Below, in pieces: positions 56,326 to 64,000 of a stretch of DNA of 64,000 nucleotides. This stretch comes from Streptomyces sp. Tue6028 (GTDB lineage: Bacteria; Actinomycetota; Actinomycetes; Streptomycetales; Streptomycetaceae), in the NCBI RefSeq assembly GCF_002300165.1, contig NZ_MLCE01000010.1, positions 224,474-288,473 on the forward strand. The letters run 5' to 3'. Numbering within the stretch: position 1 is the first letter of the stretch; each line of letters starts with the position of its first letter. Position numbers and translations under genes: made by a program. Under the pieces are notes generated by a model. It saw nothing but the letters and a program-made list of their open reading frames with translations, had not been told where the DNA came from and ran no database searches.

Positions 56326-57549
56326 TCACTGCTCCGCCTTCGCCGTGGACGCCTTGGGCACCTTCAGCTCGACCTCGGTGCCCTGGCCCGGGACCGAGAT
56401 CAGCTCGGCCGTGCCGCCCAGGTCGCGCAGCCGCCCGCGGATCGACAGGGCGACCCCGAGCCGCCCCTCGCCCTCGGCCTGCGCGAGCCGGCCCTCGGGA
56501 ATGCCGGGACCGTCGTCCCGCACGGTCACGATCACCTCGTCCGGTTCGTCCTCGACGAGGATCCAGGCACGGGCGTCGGGACCGGCGTGCTTGCGGACAT
56601 TGTCGAGGGCGGCACCGACGGCGGCGGCCAGCTCCCCGGCGGCCCCCGGTGCGAGCCGTACGGGCGCGCCGGGCTCGGAGAGGGTCACGCGCGCGGTGGC
56701 GTACGGGGCGAGCAGGGCCCGCAGGTCGGCCGGGCCGGCCGCCTCCTCGCCGGCGTCCGGTTCGTCGACGGCCCGTACGACCGCGCCGAGCGCGGCGTCC
56801 TCGGACACCCGGGAGACGGGCACCAGGCCGCCCGAGACCAGCGTGCGCAGCGCCACCTCCTGCTCACCGGCCATCCGGCCCAGTTCCGCCGCCTCGCCGC
56901 CGAGCGCGGATCCCCGGCGCTGCACCATGGCGAGCACCTGGAGCACGCCGTCGTGGATGTCGCGGGCCAGGCGCTCCCGCTCACGGGTGGCGGCCTCGAT
57001 CTCCAGGGCGCGGGCGAGGGTGCGCTCGGAGGCGCGGGCGACCTCGACGACGTATCCGATGGCGATGGAGGCGACCCAGACGAGGATCACGTTGTGCACG
57101 GTGTCGCGGGTCGGGGCGCCCCGCTCGACGACGTTGACCGCGGCGACCAGGGTCGAGGCGAAGGCCGCCCATCGCCAGCCGCCCTTGACCGCGAAGGCGA
57201 GGACGGAACCGGCGGTCCATATGGACGGCAGCGTCGGGCCGCCGTCCTCGATCCGCGACGAGGCGTCGGCGACCCGGGTGAGCAGGATGCCGACGAGCGC
57301 GACGGTGAGGTCGGCGGCCAGGAACCGCTTGGTGCAGTTGGCCGCGTTCGCCACCCTGGGCAGGGTCGCCAGGGTCCACACGCACAGCACCGCGTAGAAC
57401 ACGATGGCGACCCAGGGGCGGGTGAACTCGTCGTACGCGGTGGCGAAGAGCCCGACCGCGTAGAACATGGTCAGGACGCGGTAGGCGGTGAGCGCGCGCC
57501 ACAGCGGCAGCTCGACCGACATCCTCATGACTCTCTCGCGCCTGGCCAT
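56326..57549 (-). CDS. macS: Sensor histidine kinase MacS
   Basis: 407 aa. About five membrane segments (15-160) with little extracytoplasmic sequence. HisKA_3-type dimerisation: ERERLARDIHDGVLQVLAMVQRRG (phospho-His in RDIHDGVLQ), then an ATPase domain with AALDNVRKHAG (N box), VTVRDDGPGIPEGRLA (G1) and GRLGVALSIRGRLRDLGG (G2). The ATG at 57549 (MARRERVMRM) with GGGGGG upstream is chosen over a GTG five codons earlier. Cognate of macR; the stimulus is unknown. Confidence 0.9.
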   Translation of the reverse strand: MARRERVMRMSVELPLWRALTAYRVLTMFYAVGLFATAYDEFTRPWVAIVFYAVLCVWTLATLPRVANAANCTKRFLAADLTVALVGILLTRVADASSRIEDGGPTLPSIWTAGSVLAFAVKGGWRWAAFASTLVAAVNVVERGAPTRDTVHNVILVWVASIAIGYVVEVARASERTLARALEIEAATRERERLARDIHDGVLQVLAMVQRRGSALGGEAAELGRMAGEQEVALRTLVSGGLVPVSRVSEDAALGAVVRAVDEPDAGEEAAGPADLRALLAPYATARVTLSEPGAPVRLAPGAAGELAAAVGAALDNVRKHAGPDARAWILVEDEPDEVIVTVRDDGPGIPEGRLAQAEGEGRLGVALSIRGRLRDLGGTAELISVPGQGTEVELKVPKASTAKAEQ

Positions 57550-57591
57550 GTCCCCCCACCCCACCGCTCCCCGACGTCCTCACGGACGCAG

Positions 57592-58386
57592 CTAGGAGCC
57601 GGAACGTTCCTTGTCCCCGTGGCCGGATTCCCCGGCGGCCTGCTTCGCGGCCTGCGCGAGCGCCGCCTTCGCCGCCTTCTCGGCCTCCTTCTCGGCCTTC
57701 GCCGCCTCCGCGATCTGCCGCTTGGCGGCCGTCGCGTACATGTCGACGTACTCCTGGCCGGAGAGCTTCATGATCTCGTACATGACCTCGTCGGTCACCG
57801 CGCGGAGCACGAAACGGTCGTGCTCCATGCCGGCGTACCGGCTGAAGTCGAGCGCCTTGCCGATGCGGATGCCCGGGCGCATCAGCTTGGGCATCACCTT
57901 CCCCGGCGGCTGGATCTTCTCCGTGTCGATCATCGCCACCGGGATGACGGGGGCGCCGGTGGCGAGCGCCACGCGCGCGAGGCCGCCGGGCTTGCCGCGG
58001 TAGAGACGGCCGTCCGGGGAGCGCGTGCCCTCCGGATAGATGCCGAAGAGCTCACCGCGCTCGATGACGTCGATGCCGCTCTTGATCGCCGCCTCGCCCG
58101 CGCCGCGCCCTCCGGAGCGGTCGACGGGGAGCTGCCCGACGCCCTTGAAGAAGGCGGCCGTCATCCGGCCCTTGAGGCCGGGCGTCGTGAAGTACTCGGC
58201 CTTCGCGATGAAGGTCACCTTGCGGTCCAGCATCGCGGGCAGGAAGAACGAGTCCGAGAACGACAGGTGATTGCTCGCCAGAATCGCGGGGCCCTCGGCG
58301 GGGATGTTCTCGAGGCCTTCCACCCAGGGTCTGAAGGCGAGCTTCAGCGGCCCTCCGATGGAAAACTTCATTGCGCCGTAGATCAA
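57592..58386 (-). CDS. plsC: 1-acyl-sn-glycerol-3-phosphate acyltransferase
   Basis: Makes phosphatidate from lysophosphatidate at the inner membrane. 264 aa. The acyltransferase motifs are intact: NHLSFSDSFF (HX4D variant, NHxxxxD), AEYFTTPGLKGRMTAAFFKGVGQLPVDRSGG, GIYPEGTRSPDGRLYRGKPGGLARVAL and PVIPVAMIDT. The C-terminal 50 residues form an Ala/Lys/Glu-rich helix, a likely coiled coil. The TTG at 58386 is preferred because AGGAGG lies 7-8 nt upstream; an ATG at 58371 is the alternative. Confidence 0.92.
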   Translation of the reverse strand: MIYGAMKFSIGGPLKLAFRPWVEGLENIPAEGPAILASNHLSFSDSFFLPAMLDRKVTFIAKAEYFTTPGLKGRMTAAFFKGVGQLPVDRSGGRGAGEAAIKSGIDVIERGELFGIYPEGTRSPDGRLYRGKPGGLARVALATGAPVIPVAMIDTEKIQPPGKVMPKLMRPGIRIGKALDFSRYAGMEHDRFVLRAVTDEVMYEIMKLSGQEYVDMYATAAKRQIAEAAKAEKEAEKAAKAALAQAAKQAAGESGHGDKERSGS

Positions 58387-58550
58387 CCGAGTGCCTCCTG
58401 TGTCGTCGGTCAGACCTTAACCCGGAGCGCCGTCAAAGGGTCCGACGACCCTGGTCGGTGTCAGTGCGGTCGCGTACGGTGAAGTACGCCTCGAAGCCTC
58501 GGGGGTTCCGTTCGTTCCGTTCCGCCCGCCTGATGAACAGGAGACCGAAG

Positions 58551-59360
58551 GTGCCGGTCCTTCCTGGAGCCGAGCCGTTCCGCCGTGAGGGCGGAGAGGT
58601 CGGCGTCCTCCTCTGCCACGGTTTCACCGGGTCCCCGCAGTCGCTGCGGCCCTGGGCGGAGTTTCTCGCCGAGCGCGGCCTGACCGTCGCGCTGCCGCTG
58701 CTGCCGGGGCACGGCACACGCTGGGAGGACATGCAGCTCACGGGCTGGCAGGACTGGTACGCGGAGGTCGACCGCGAGCTGCGCGCCCTGAAGGACCGGT
58801 GCGACCAGGTCTTCGTCCTCGGTCTGTCGATGGGCGGCACCCTGGCCCTGCGACTGGCCGCCAAGCACGGGGACGACGTCACCGGCGTCGTGGTCGTCAA
58901 CCCGGCGAACAAGGTGCACGGCCTCGCCGCGCACGCCCTCCCGGTCCTGCGCCACCTCGTGCCCACCGTGAAGGGGATCACGAGCGACATCGCCAAGGAG
59001 GGCGCCCAGGAGGTCGGCTACGACCGGGTGCCCCTGCACTCCGCGCATTCCATGCGGAATTTCTACCGGCAGGTCGACGGTGAGCTGCCCCAGGTCACCC
59101 AGCCGTTGCTGCTGCTGCACAGCCCGCAGGACCATGTCGTGCCGCCCGCGGACTCGGCCCGTGTCCTGAGCAGGGTGTCGTCCACGGACGTCACGGAGAT
59201 CCTGCTGGAACAGAGCTACCACGTCGCGACGTTGGACCATGACGCGGACCGGATCTTCGAGGAGAGCTACGCCTTCATCGCCCGGCTCGCGCCCGCTGTC
59301 GGCAAGGAGCCCGGCACGGGCCAGCTGGGTCAGCAGGAAGGGACGGCCACCGGTGGCTGA
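58551..59360 (+). CDS. Alpha/beta hydrolase (carboxylesterase / monoacylglycerol lipase-like)
   Basis: 269 aa. Oxyanion hole HGFTGSPQSLRPW (about 24-36), nucleophile Ser in VFVLGLSMGGTLALRLA (about 92), Asp in LLLLHSPQDHVVPP and His in EQSYHVATLDHDADRIFEE: a complete catalytic triad. Resembles Est30-type esterases. The GTG at 58551 follows AGGAGACC; an ATG at 58533 lacks a site. Divergent from plsC and partially coupled to the next gene (8-nt overlap), so a role in lipid turnover is plausible. Confidence 0.9.
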   Translation: MPVLPGAEPFRREGGEVGVLLCHGFTGSPQSLRPWAEFLAERGLTVALPLLPGHGTRWEDMQLTGWQDWYAEVDRELRALKDRCDQVFVLGLSMGGTLALRLAAKHGDDVTGVVVVNPANKVHGLAAHALPVLRHLVPTVKGITSDIAKEGAQEVGYDRVPLHSAHSMRNFYRQVDGELPQVTQPLLLLHSPQDHVVPPADSARVLSRVSSTDVTEILLEQSYHVATLDHDADRIFEESYAFIARLAPAVGKEPGTGQLGQQEGTATGG

Positions 59361-60039
59361 GTACGACGCGGACCGCGGCGACTCCGAGGAGAAGGGCATC
59401 CCGGTCGGGGAGCCCCTCGGCGGGTCGTCCGGGGACTCCCTCGGCGGGTCGCCGGAGGAGCAGAGCGTGCCCTTCGACGAGGACGCCGCGTGGCAGGCGA
59501 TCGTCGCGGGGTACGGGGAGGAACCGCCGGACCCGCCGGGTGCGAAGCCGTTCAAGTCGGTCGAGGACCTCGCGCTCCTCGACCCGGAGACGAACGACGG
59601 CCCGGACGACGGCGAGAAGAACGACGGCGACACGAGCGCCGCGGGGGCCGGATCCTCGGACAGGCCGTCCGCGGACGAGCCGTCCCCGGCGAAGCCGCTG
59701 GGCAGCTCGGTCGCGTTCGCTCCCGGTGTGGGCGGCCCGCGCGACTACCGCGCTTCCGAGCCCTCCGACGACGACTTCGACGAGGACGACGAGGGCCACT
59801 TCGTGCCGCCCGAGCCGCCCCCGCTGCCGGCCGCGGACGCGACCGCCAAGTTCGCGTGGCTCGCCGTGCTCGGCGGTCCGGTGCTTCTGCTGCTGGCGGT
59901 GCTCCTCGGCTGGGACATGACCTGGTGGCTCGCCACCCTCGGCATAGGCGGCTTCCTGGGCGGTTTCACCACCCTGGTGATGCGGATGAAGACCGACGAC
60001 GAGGACGAGGACGACCCCGGCCGGGGCGCGGTGGTCTGA
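59353..60039 (+). CDS. Hypothetical acidic protein with C-terminal membrane anchor
   Basis: 228 aa. The first 155 residues are acidic and low complexity (Asp, Glu, Ser, Pro, Gly), with a short conserved-looking segment VPFDEDAAWQAIVAGYGEEP and SVEDLALLDPE. Two hydrophobic segments follow (about 166-187 and 190-210), then an acidic tail DDEDEDDPGRGAVV. GTG at 59353 overlaps the hydrolase stop. It looks like a tail-anchored protein with a disordered cytoplasmic region. No recognised family. Confidence 0.8.
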   Translation: MAEYDADRGDSEEKGIPVGEPLGGSSGDSLGGSPEEQSVPFDEDAAWQAIVAGYGEEPPDPPGAKPFKSVEDLALLDPETNDGPDDGEKNDGDTSAAGAGSSDRPSADEPSPAKPLGSSVAFAPGVGGPRDYRASEPSDDDFDEDDEGHFVPPEPPPLPAADATAKFAWLAVLGGPVLLLLAVLLGWDMTWWLATLGIGGFLGGFTTLVMRMKTDDEDEDDPGRGAVV

Positions 60040-60046
60040 GCGCGGC

Positions 60047-60799
60047 TCAGGACGCGGGCACCTTGAGGGCGGCCAGTACGGGCAGATGGTCCGTGGCCGC
60101 CCTCAGGTCTTCCTCCGTCACTCCGGGCAGGCCGAGCGGCACCCCGCAGCCCAGGATCTCGACGCCGGGCGTGGCGAAGACCGCGTCGATCCGCTGGTGC
60201 GGGTCGGTGGGGGTGGAGGTGTGCTCGGCGCCCCAGGGACGGGTCGTCCAGCCGTCCTGGAGCGTGTCGGCCAGGCGTGTGAAGGTGGGCCCGCCGGGGG
60301 GTTCGTTGAGGTCTCCGCCCGCGACGGCATACGGGGTGCCGAGGCCGGCGAGACGGTCGAGGAGCATGCCGCCCTGCTCGTACCGCTCGTCCTTCTGGAG
60401 CGAGAGGTGGCAGCTCAGGACGCCGAGGCGGGCGCTCCCGAAGCGCACCACGGCGGTGGCGAAGCCGCGCCGGTGCAGGCCGGGGGTGAGCGGGAGCAGG
60501 ACGTCCTCGGTGCGTTCCACCGTCCCCCGCAGGGAACACAGCAGTGCGGGGCCGGCGGCGGTGGCCCCGCCCGAGAGGATCACCTGCCCGGACGCCGCCG
60601 CGAGCCGTGCCAGCTTCTTGCGCCAGCGGAAGAAGCGCGGCGCCTCCTGGACCAGGACGAGGTCGGGTTCGCAGGCGCTGATCACCCGCGCGAGCGCGTC
60701 GGTGTCGTCGCGCATCGACCGGATGTTGTAGCTGAGCACCCGGATGACGGCGGAACCGTCGGGCTCGGTACGGGAGTTGGGCAGCGGGGTCGTCGCCAT
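60047..60799 (-). CDS. Endonuclease/exonuclease/phosphatase family protein
   Basis: 250 aa, EEP fold. Motifs in order: VLSYNIRSM, PDLVLVQEAP (metal Glu), GVLSCHLSLQ (His), VAGGDLNEPPGGP (GDxN type), RIDAVFATPG and ATDHLPVLAAL (catalytic Asp-His). Members hydrolyse phosphodiesters or phosphomonoesters of lipids or nucleic acids; substrate open. ATG at 60799 has TATCTT 7 nt upstream and no ribosome-binding site, so it is probably leaderless. It converges on the previous gene (7-nt gap). Confidence 0.88.
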   Translation of the reverse strand: MATTPLPNSRTEPDGSAVIRVLSYNIRSMRDDTDALARVISACEPDLVLVQEAPRFFRWRKKLARLAAASGQVILSGGATAAGPALLCSLRGTVERTEDVLLPLTPGLHRRGFATAVVRFGSARLGVLSCHLSLQKDERYEQGGMLLDRLAGLGTPYAVAGGDLNEPPGGPTFTRLADTLQDGWTTRPWGAEHTSTPTDPHQRIDAVFATPGVEILGCGVPLGLPGVTEEDLRAATDHLPVLAALKVPAS

Positions 60800-60806
60800 G
60801 CGGATC

Positions 60807-60812
60807 AAGATA
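60807..60812 (-). promoter_or_regulatory. -10 element of leaderless EEP gene transcript
   Basis: Minus-strand TATCTT ends 7 nt before the ATG at 60799. Confidence 0.45.
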
Positions 60813-60832
60813 CGCCGCCACGACCCACCGGG

Positions 60833-61060
60833 AGCGGGAGTGCGCGCCGGGGGCGGTGATCCGGCCGGAGAGCGGGAGTGCGCGCCGGGGGCGGTGATCC
60901 GGCCGGAGAGCGGGAGTGCGCGCCGGGGGCGACGATCCGGGTCGGGAACCAGGGGGCGTGCCTCGGGCGGCGGTCCGGTCGGACGGCGACGGTGCGCGCC
61001 GGGGGCGGCGTTGCGGTCGGAGAGCTGGACCGGACGTCCGCTTCGGCGATCCGGTCGGGG
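60833..61060. repeat. 38-bp tandem repeat (minisatellite)
   Basis: Units start at 60833, 60871 and 60909, nearly identical (AGCGGGAGTGCGCGCCGG then GGGCGGTGATCCGGCCGG). Three more degenerate copies follow to about 61060. 38 is not a multiple of 3, so successive copies would shift frame, which argues against coding despite open frames on both strands. It fills most of the 334-nt gap between the EEP gene and glucose kinase. Confidence 0.85.
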
Positions 61061-61133
61061 AGGGGCGGGCATGGCACCGCCCGCCGTCCCCGGAGGGCGC
61101 GGCGGGCGGAGACGTACACAGGCGGTGCGGGTG

Positions 61134-62087
61134 TCACATGATCGGGTCGGGCTCCCGGGCCAGGTCCGCGGCACCGACGAGGCCGGCCTTGTTGCCCAGC
61201 TGCGCGGCGATGACGTCGGCCACGGGGCGCCAGTTGCCGCCGACGAGCCAGCGCTTGTACGACTTGCGGATCGGGTCGAGGACCAGCTCGCCCTCGTCCG
61301 AGAGGCCGCCGCCGACGATGAACGCGGACGGGTCGAAGAGCGAGGCCAGGTCGGCGAGACCGGCACCGGCCCAGCGGGCCAGCTCGCGGTAGGAGTCCAC
61401 CGCCACCGGGTCGCCCTGGCGCGCGGCCACCGAGATGTGCTTGCCCTCGATGCCGTCGGGCGTGCCGTTGCCCAGGGCGAGGAGGATCTCCGCGTGCTCG
61501 GGGGTCGCGTTGGCCCGCTGCTTGGCGTACCGGACGAGGGCGCGTCCGGAGGCGTACTGCTCCCAGCAGCCCTGCGAGCCGCAGCCGCACAGCAGACCGT
61601 CGGGCACCATGCGGATGTGGCCGAACTCGGCGGCCACCCCGAAGTGCCCGCGGCGCAGCTTGTTGCCGATGATGATGCCGCCACCGAGCCCCGTGCCCAG
61701 GGTGATGCAGATGACGTTGCGGTGACCCTTGCCGGCGCCGAACTTGTACTCGCCCCACGCGGCCGCGTTCGCGTCGTTCTCGACGACGACCGGCAGGCCC
61801 ACGCGGGCCTCGACCTCGGCCTTGAGCGGCTCCTGCCGCCAGTCGATGTTCGGCGCGAAGTAGACCGTCGAGCGCTGGCGGTTCACATATCCGGCGGCAC
61901 CGATGCCGACGCCCACGATGTCGTGACCGGCGCGCGCGCCCTCAACGGCCGAGGCGATCGCGTCCACGATGGCCTGCGGCGTGGTGGGGGTCGGCACCTT
62001 GTGGGTCGAGAGGATGTTGCCTTCCTCGTCGACCACACCGGCCGCGATCTTCGTGCCGCCGATATCGACGCCGATGGTGAGTCCCAT
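61134..62087 (-). CDS. glkA: ROK-family glucose kinase
   Basis: ATP-dependent glucose phosphorylation; in Streptomyces also required for carbon catabolite repression. 317 aa. Seen: ATP site IGVDIGGTKIAAGVVDEEGN (about 5-24), VENDANAAAWGEYKFGAG with catalytic Asp, GTGLGGGIIIGNKLRRG, EFGHIRMVPDGLLCGCGSQGCWEQYASG (ROK zinc motif CxCGxxGCxE) and FIVGGGLSDEGELV. GAGGG lies just before the ATG. It follows the DUF5304 gene by 54 nt, probably in one transcript. Confidence 0.96.
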   Translation of the reverse strand: MGLTIGVDIGGTKIAAGVVDEEGNILSTHKVPTPTTPQAIVDAIASAVEGARAGHDIVGVGIGAAGYVNRQRSTVYFAPNIDWRQEPLKAEVEARVGLPVVVENDANAAAWGEYKFGAGKGHRNVICITLGTGLGGGIIIGNKLRRGHFGVAAEFGHIRMVPDGLLCGCGSQGCWEQYASGRALVRYAKQRANATPEHAEILLALGNGTPDGIEGKHISVAARQGDPVAVDSYRELARWAGAGLADLASLFDPSAFIVGGGLSDEGELVLDPIRKSYKRWLVGGNWRPVADVIAAQLGNKAGLVGAADLAREPDPIM

Positions 62088-62141
62088 GAATCCCTCAGTT
62101 TCGGTCGAGCCCCGCTACGGCCAACCGTACCCGAGGGGCCT

Positions 62142-62612
62142 TCAGTCCAAGTCAATCCGCTCCCCCGGACCGGTGCCCTCGTCGCGAGGTCCGGTGTCCC
62201 GGGTGGTCCAGCGCCGCTCCTGGGCCTCGACGGCCGAGCGGTAGGCGGCGAGCAGCTCGGAACCCGCGGCCGCGAGGTGGTCGAACACGTCCGGGTTTCG
62301 CTCCAGGACGGGCTCGACGGCGGCCTTGGCCTGCTGCACGACCTGGTTGACCATCTGCTGGGCGGTGCCGGAGGCGACCGCGCCGAACAGCGGCGACTGC
62401 AGTCCGGACAGCTTGTCGGCGACGGCGTCGACGAGCTTGCGCAGTTCCTCGGCGGCCGAGCCGGGGGGCGTGCCGTACTGGGCGCGGCGGCGGGCCTTCT
62501 CCGCCGCGAGGTCCTCGGCGCACGCCTGCGCCCAGGCGTCGGCGTCGGCCGCGCGCACCTCTTCGGCCGTCTCCTCCTGAGCGGCGTCGGTTGTGGGGCG
62601 CTCTTCGCTCAT
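62142..62612 (-). CDS. DUF5304 protein upstream of glucose kinase
   Basis: 156 aa, mainly helical, no membrane segment: AADADAWAQACAEDLAAEKARRRAQYG, AEELRKLVDAVADKLSGLQ, VNQVVQQAKAAVEPVLERNPDVFDHLAAAGSELLAAYRSAVEAQERRW. The ATG at 62612 has AGGAG 6-7 nt upstream; an 18-residue upstream extension is rejected. By position it is likely the counterpart of S. coelicolor SCO2127, reported to act with glkA in carbon catabolite repression; that link is from memory and not proven by sequence. Confidence 0.8.
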   Translation of the reverse strand: MSEERPTTDAAQEETAEEVRAADADAWAQACAEDLAAEKARRRAQYGTPPGSAAEELRKLVDAVADKLSGLQSPLFGAVASGTAQQMVNQVVQQAKAAVEPVLERNPDVFDHLAAAGSELLAAYRSAVEAQERRWTTRDTGPRDEGTGPGERIDLD

Positions 62613-62713
62613 GGCGGACTCCTGCCTACGGTTCGTGCCTTCGACGTTACCCGAACGGGGGTACACCGTTCACCGTGTCCGGGGCACGGATCGGCCGGGC
62701 CACGGACGGTGCC

Positions 62714-63883
62714 TCACTTGCCGCGCGGCCACAGCGCGGGGTCCGGCGCGAAGCGGATCCGCAGCTCGCCCTCGCGCAGCGCCGCGCCGTCCACGGTGCA
62801 GCGGCGCAGGGCCGACGGAAGGGCGACGATCCTGCGGAACTGCCCGACGGTGACGACGAGTTCGTCGCCGCGCCGGACGAGGTCCAGTTCCTCGCGTATC
62901 GCGCCGGGCAGCGGGATGTGCCAGACGAGCACGCCGTCGTCGGCGAGCCGGTCGACGACGGGCCACTCGACCGGGGTGGGCGCCGCGTTGACGTGGGGCA
63001 CCGGGAGTTCGGCGAGGTCGCCGCCGCCCCGGGGGTCCCGTCCCAGGTGCGGGACCTCGTGCAGGTCGTACGTCTCGCGCCACTCGTCCAGGGCCTTGTG
63101 CTGCTGGGCCGCGAGGGCGGCGAGCCAGGGGTCGTCCGTGGCGGTGGGCAGGACACGGTTCGCGACCAGGGCGTCGACGGACAGTCCGCGCAGGGCGAGC
63201 GCGGTGGAGGCGGTCCGTACGGCGTCGGTGCCGGCCGGGCCGGGCTCCGCGACCAGTCGTACGGTCGTGGCCCTGTCCTCGACGACCGCCTGCACCGCGG
63301 CCAGCTCGACGTCCCAGCGTGCGGCCGTCTCGTACAGCCACTCCGCGGGCATCGGGACGCCCGCGAGCCGGCCGAGGACGGGTCGCAGGGCGCGGGCGGC
63401 CTGGCGCTCCGGCGGGAGCAGCCGGCGCAGATACCGGCGCAGTTCCTCGGGGAGGCCGAGGAGAGCGAGGGTCTGCGGGGCCGGCGGGAGGTCCACGACC
63501 AGGAGCTCGTAGGCCTCCGAGAGTGCGGCGTCGCGCAGGGCGCGCAGCACGGCGAGTTCCTCGGCGCCGGGCAGCGGGGTGACTTCCTCCGCGTCCAGGC
63601 GGGAGGCGCCGAGCAGGTCGAGGGCGGCGGTGGCCCGCTGCTGGAAGGCGGTGAGGTCCTCGCGGAACCGCGCGGCGGCGTCGGGGCGCCAGGCGGTGAG
63701 GTTCGGCGCGGCCTCCACGGGGGCCGGGCCCGTCGGGACGCCGAGGACCGCACCCAGGGTGTCGGTGCGGTCGGCGGTGAGCACCAAGGTGCGGGTGCCC
63801 TGGTGGGCTGCCCGCAGCGCGGTGGCCGCGGCGACGGTGGTACGGCCGGTGCCGCCCTGGCCGGTGATCAGGATGGTGCGCAT
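62714..63883 (-). CDS. ArsA/GET3-like ATPase with altered P-loop
   Basis: 389 aa. N-terminal nucleotide motif ILITGQGGTGRTTVAAATAL (about 4-23) in place of the KGGVGKTT deviant Walker A: both lysines are absent. Later blocks LLVVDLPPAPQTLALLGLPEELRRYLRRLLPP (about 127-158), ALVANRVLPT (about 239), and a C-terminal ArsA HSP20-like domain (LVWHIPLPGAIREELDLVRRGDELVVTVGQFRRIVALP). Start ATG at 63883; TAGCGT lies 8 nt upstream (63892-63897 on the plus strand) with no ribosome-binding site, so probably leaderless. Function unknown in actinobacteria; ATPase activity uncertain. Confidence 0.88.
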   Translation of the reverse strand: MRTILITGQGGTGRTTVAAATALRAAHQGTRTLVLTADRTDTLGAVLGVPTGPAPVEAAPNLTAWRPDAAARFREDLTAFQQRATAALDLLGASRLDAEEVTPLPGAEELAVLRALRDAALSEAYELLVVDLPPAPQTLALLGLPEELRRYLRRLLPPERQAARALRPVLGRLAGVPMPAEWLYETAARWDVELAAVQAVVEDRATTVRLVAEPGPAGTDAVRTASTALALRGLSVDALVANRVLPTATDDPWLAALAAQQHKALDEWRETYDLHEVPHLGRDPRGGGDLAELPVPHVNAAPTPVEWPVVDRLADDGVLVWHIPLPGAIREELDLVRRGDELVVTVGQFRRIVALPSALRRCTVDGAALREGELRIRFAPDPALWPRGK

Positions 63884-64000
63884 GAGGGTGAACGCTACCT
63901 GCGCCGCACCGGCGGGACGGACCGCGCTCCCCCGGTTGCCGGGGTCACCGGGCTCGGTCCCCCGATCACCGGGGATGTCGCGCTCCCGGGAGAGACCGCC

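Noticed and set aside
60833..61060. CRISPR array or repeat-protein gene
   Set aside because: Units are contiguous without spacers, and 38 nt is not a multiple of 3.
60744..63512. 922-codon open frame opposite glkA, DUF5304 and the ArsA-like gene
   Set aside because: Antisense shadow crossing a 38-bp minisatellite and three real genes.

Overview
The window is a high-GC, gene-dense stretch of a Streptomyces chromosome. Codon third positions are overwhelmingly G or C. GTG and TTG starts are common, stop-start overlaps of the GTGA and ATGA type recur, and gene order matches the core arm of Streptomyces coelicolor around ileS, divIVA, the dcw cluster, thiO-thiS-thiG, macRS and glkA. No transposase, integrase, phage gene, CRISPR array, tRNA or rRNA was seen, so this is mostly vertically inherited core genome.

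Layout. 1-1917 is the 3' part of ileS, converging on the minus-strand cell-division block. That block reads, in transcription order (right to left), rsmH, ftsL, ftsI, murE, murF, mraY, murD, ftsW, murG, ftsQ, ftsZ, pgeF-like, yggS, sepF, yggT and divIVA (20014 down to 2283). Most junctions overlap by 4 nt or are only a few nt apart, so the cluster is read as one or a few long transcripts. A vegetative-type promoter lies ahead of rsmH and a second regulatory region lies ahead of ftsZ. murC, ddl and mraZ are absent from the cluster. Together these genes make the lipid-linked peptidoglycan precursor (MurE/F/D, MraY, MurG), polymerise it at septa (FtsW, FtsI), assemble the Z-ring (FtsZ, SepF, FtsQ/L) and drive polar growth (DivIVA).

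20438-26109 (plus) carries a beta carbonic anhydrase and a MoxR / DUF58 / transglutaminase operon. 26680-28854 (minus) holds a DUF3040 membrane protein, a methyltransferase and a SAV_6107-type HEPN protein. 28945-32770 (plus) is a self-contained unit of operator, degenerate ABC ATPase, YhgE/Pip membrane protein and TetR regulator. 33149-35303 has a DUF4126 membrane protein and a phytoene-desaturase-like oxidoreductase. 35380-40562 (minus) holds a membrane protein with a Tyr/Gln/Gly-rich tail, metF, thiE, an Rv2175c-like DNA-binding protein, a ferredoxin-reductase-like flavoprotein and a small unknown protein. A TPP riboswitch then controls thiO-thiS-thiG (plus).

43040-48219 contains a four-PASTA Ser/Thr kinase, an endonuclease IV-like protein, a His-rich DUF4396 protein behind a CsoR-like operator, a sulfite-oxidase-like protein, and convergent bfr and bfd (bfd behind an iron box). 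48406-53349 holds a class II DAHP synthase, a secreted DUF1906 protein with no ordinary start codon, and a trpE-trpG fusion controlled by a leaderless trp attenuator. 53301-63883 holds a D-2-hydroxyacid dehydrogenase, a PFK with pyrophosphate-type residues, the macRS two-component system, plsC, a lipase-like hydrolase, an unknown membrane protein, an EEP-family phosphatase/nuclease, glucose kinase, a DUF5304 protein and an ArsA-like ATPase without P-loop lysines.

No clearly new defence or biosynthetic system was found. The points most worth following are regulatory: the palindromic operators at 28978, 33076, 45960 and 54316, the trp attenuator, and the recurrent leaderless promoters. Also notable are two unusual non-coding repeats (a 190-bp inverted repeat at 1991 and a 38-bp minisatellite at 60833) and several nucleotide-binding proteins with altered catalytic residues.
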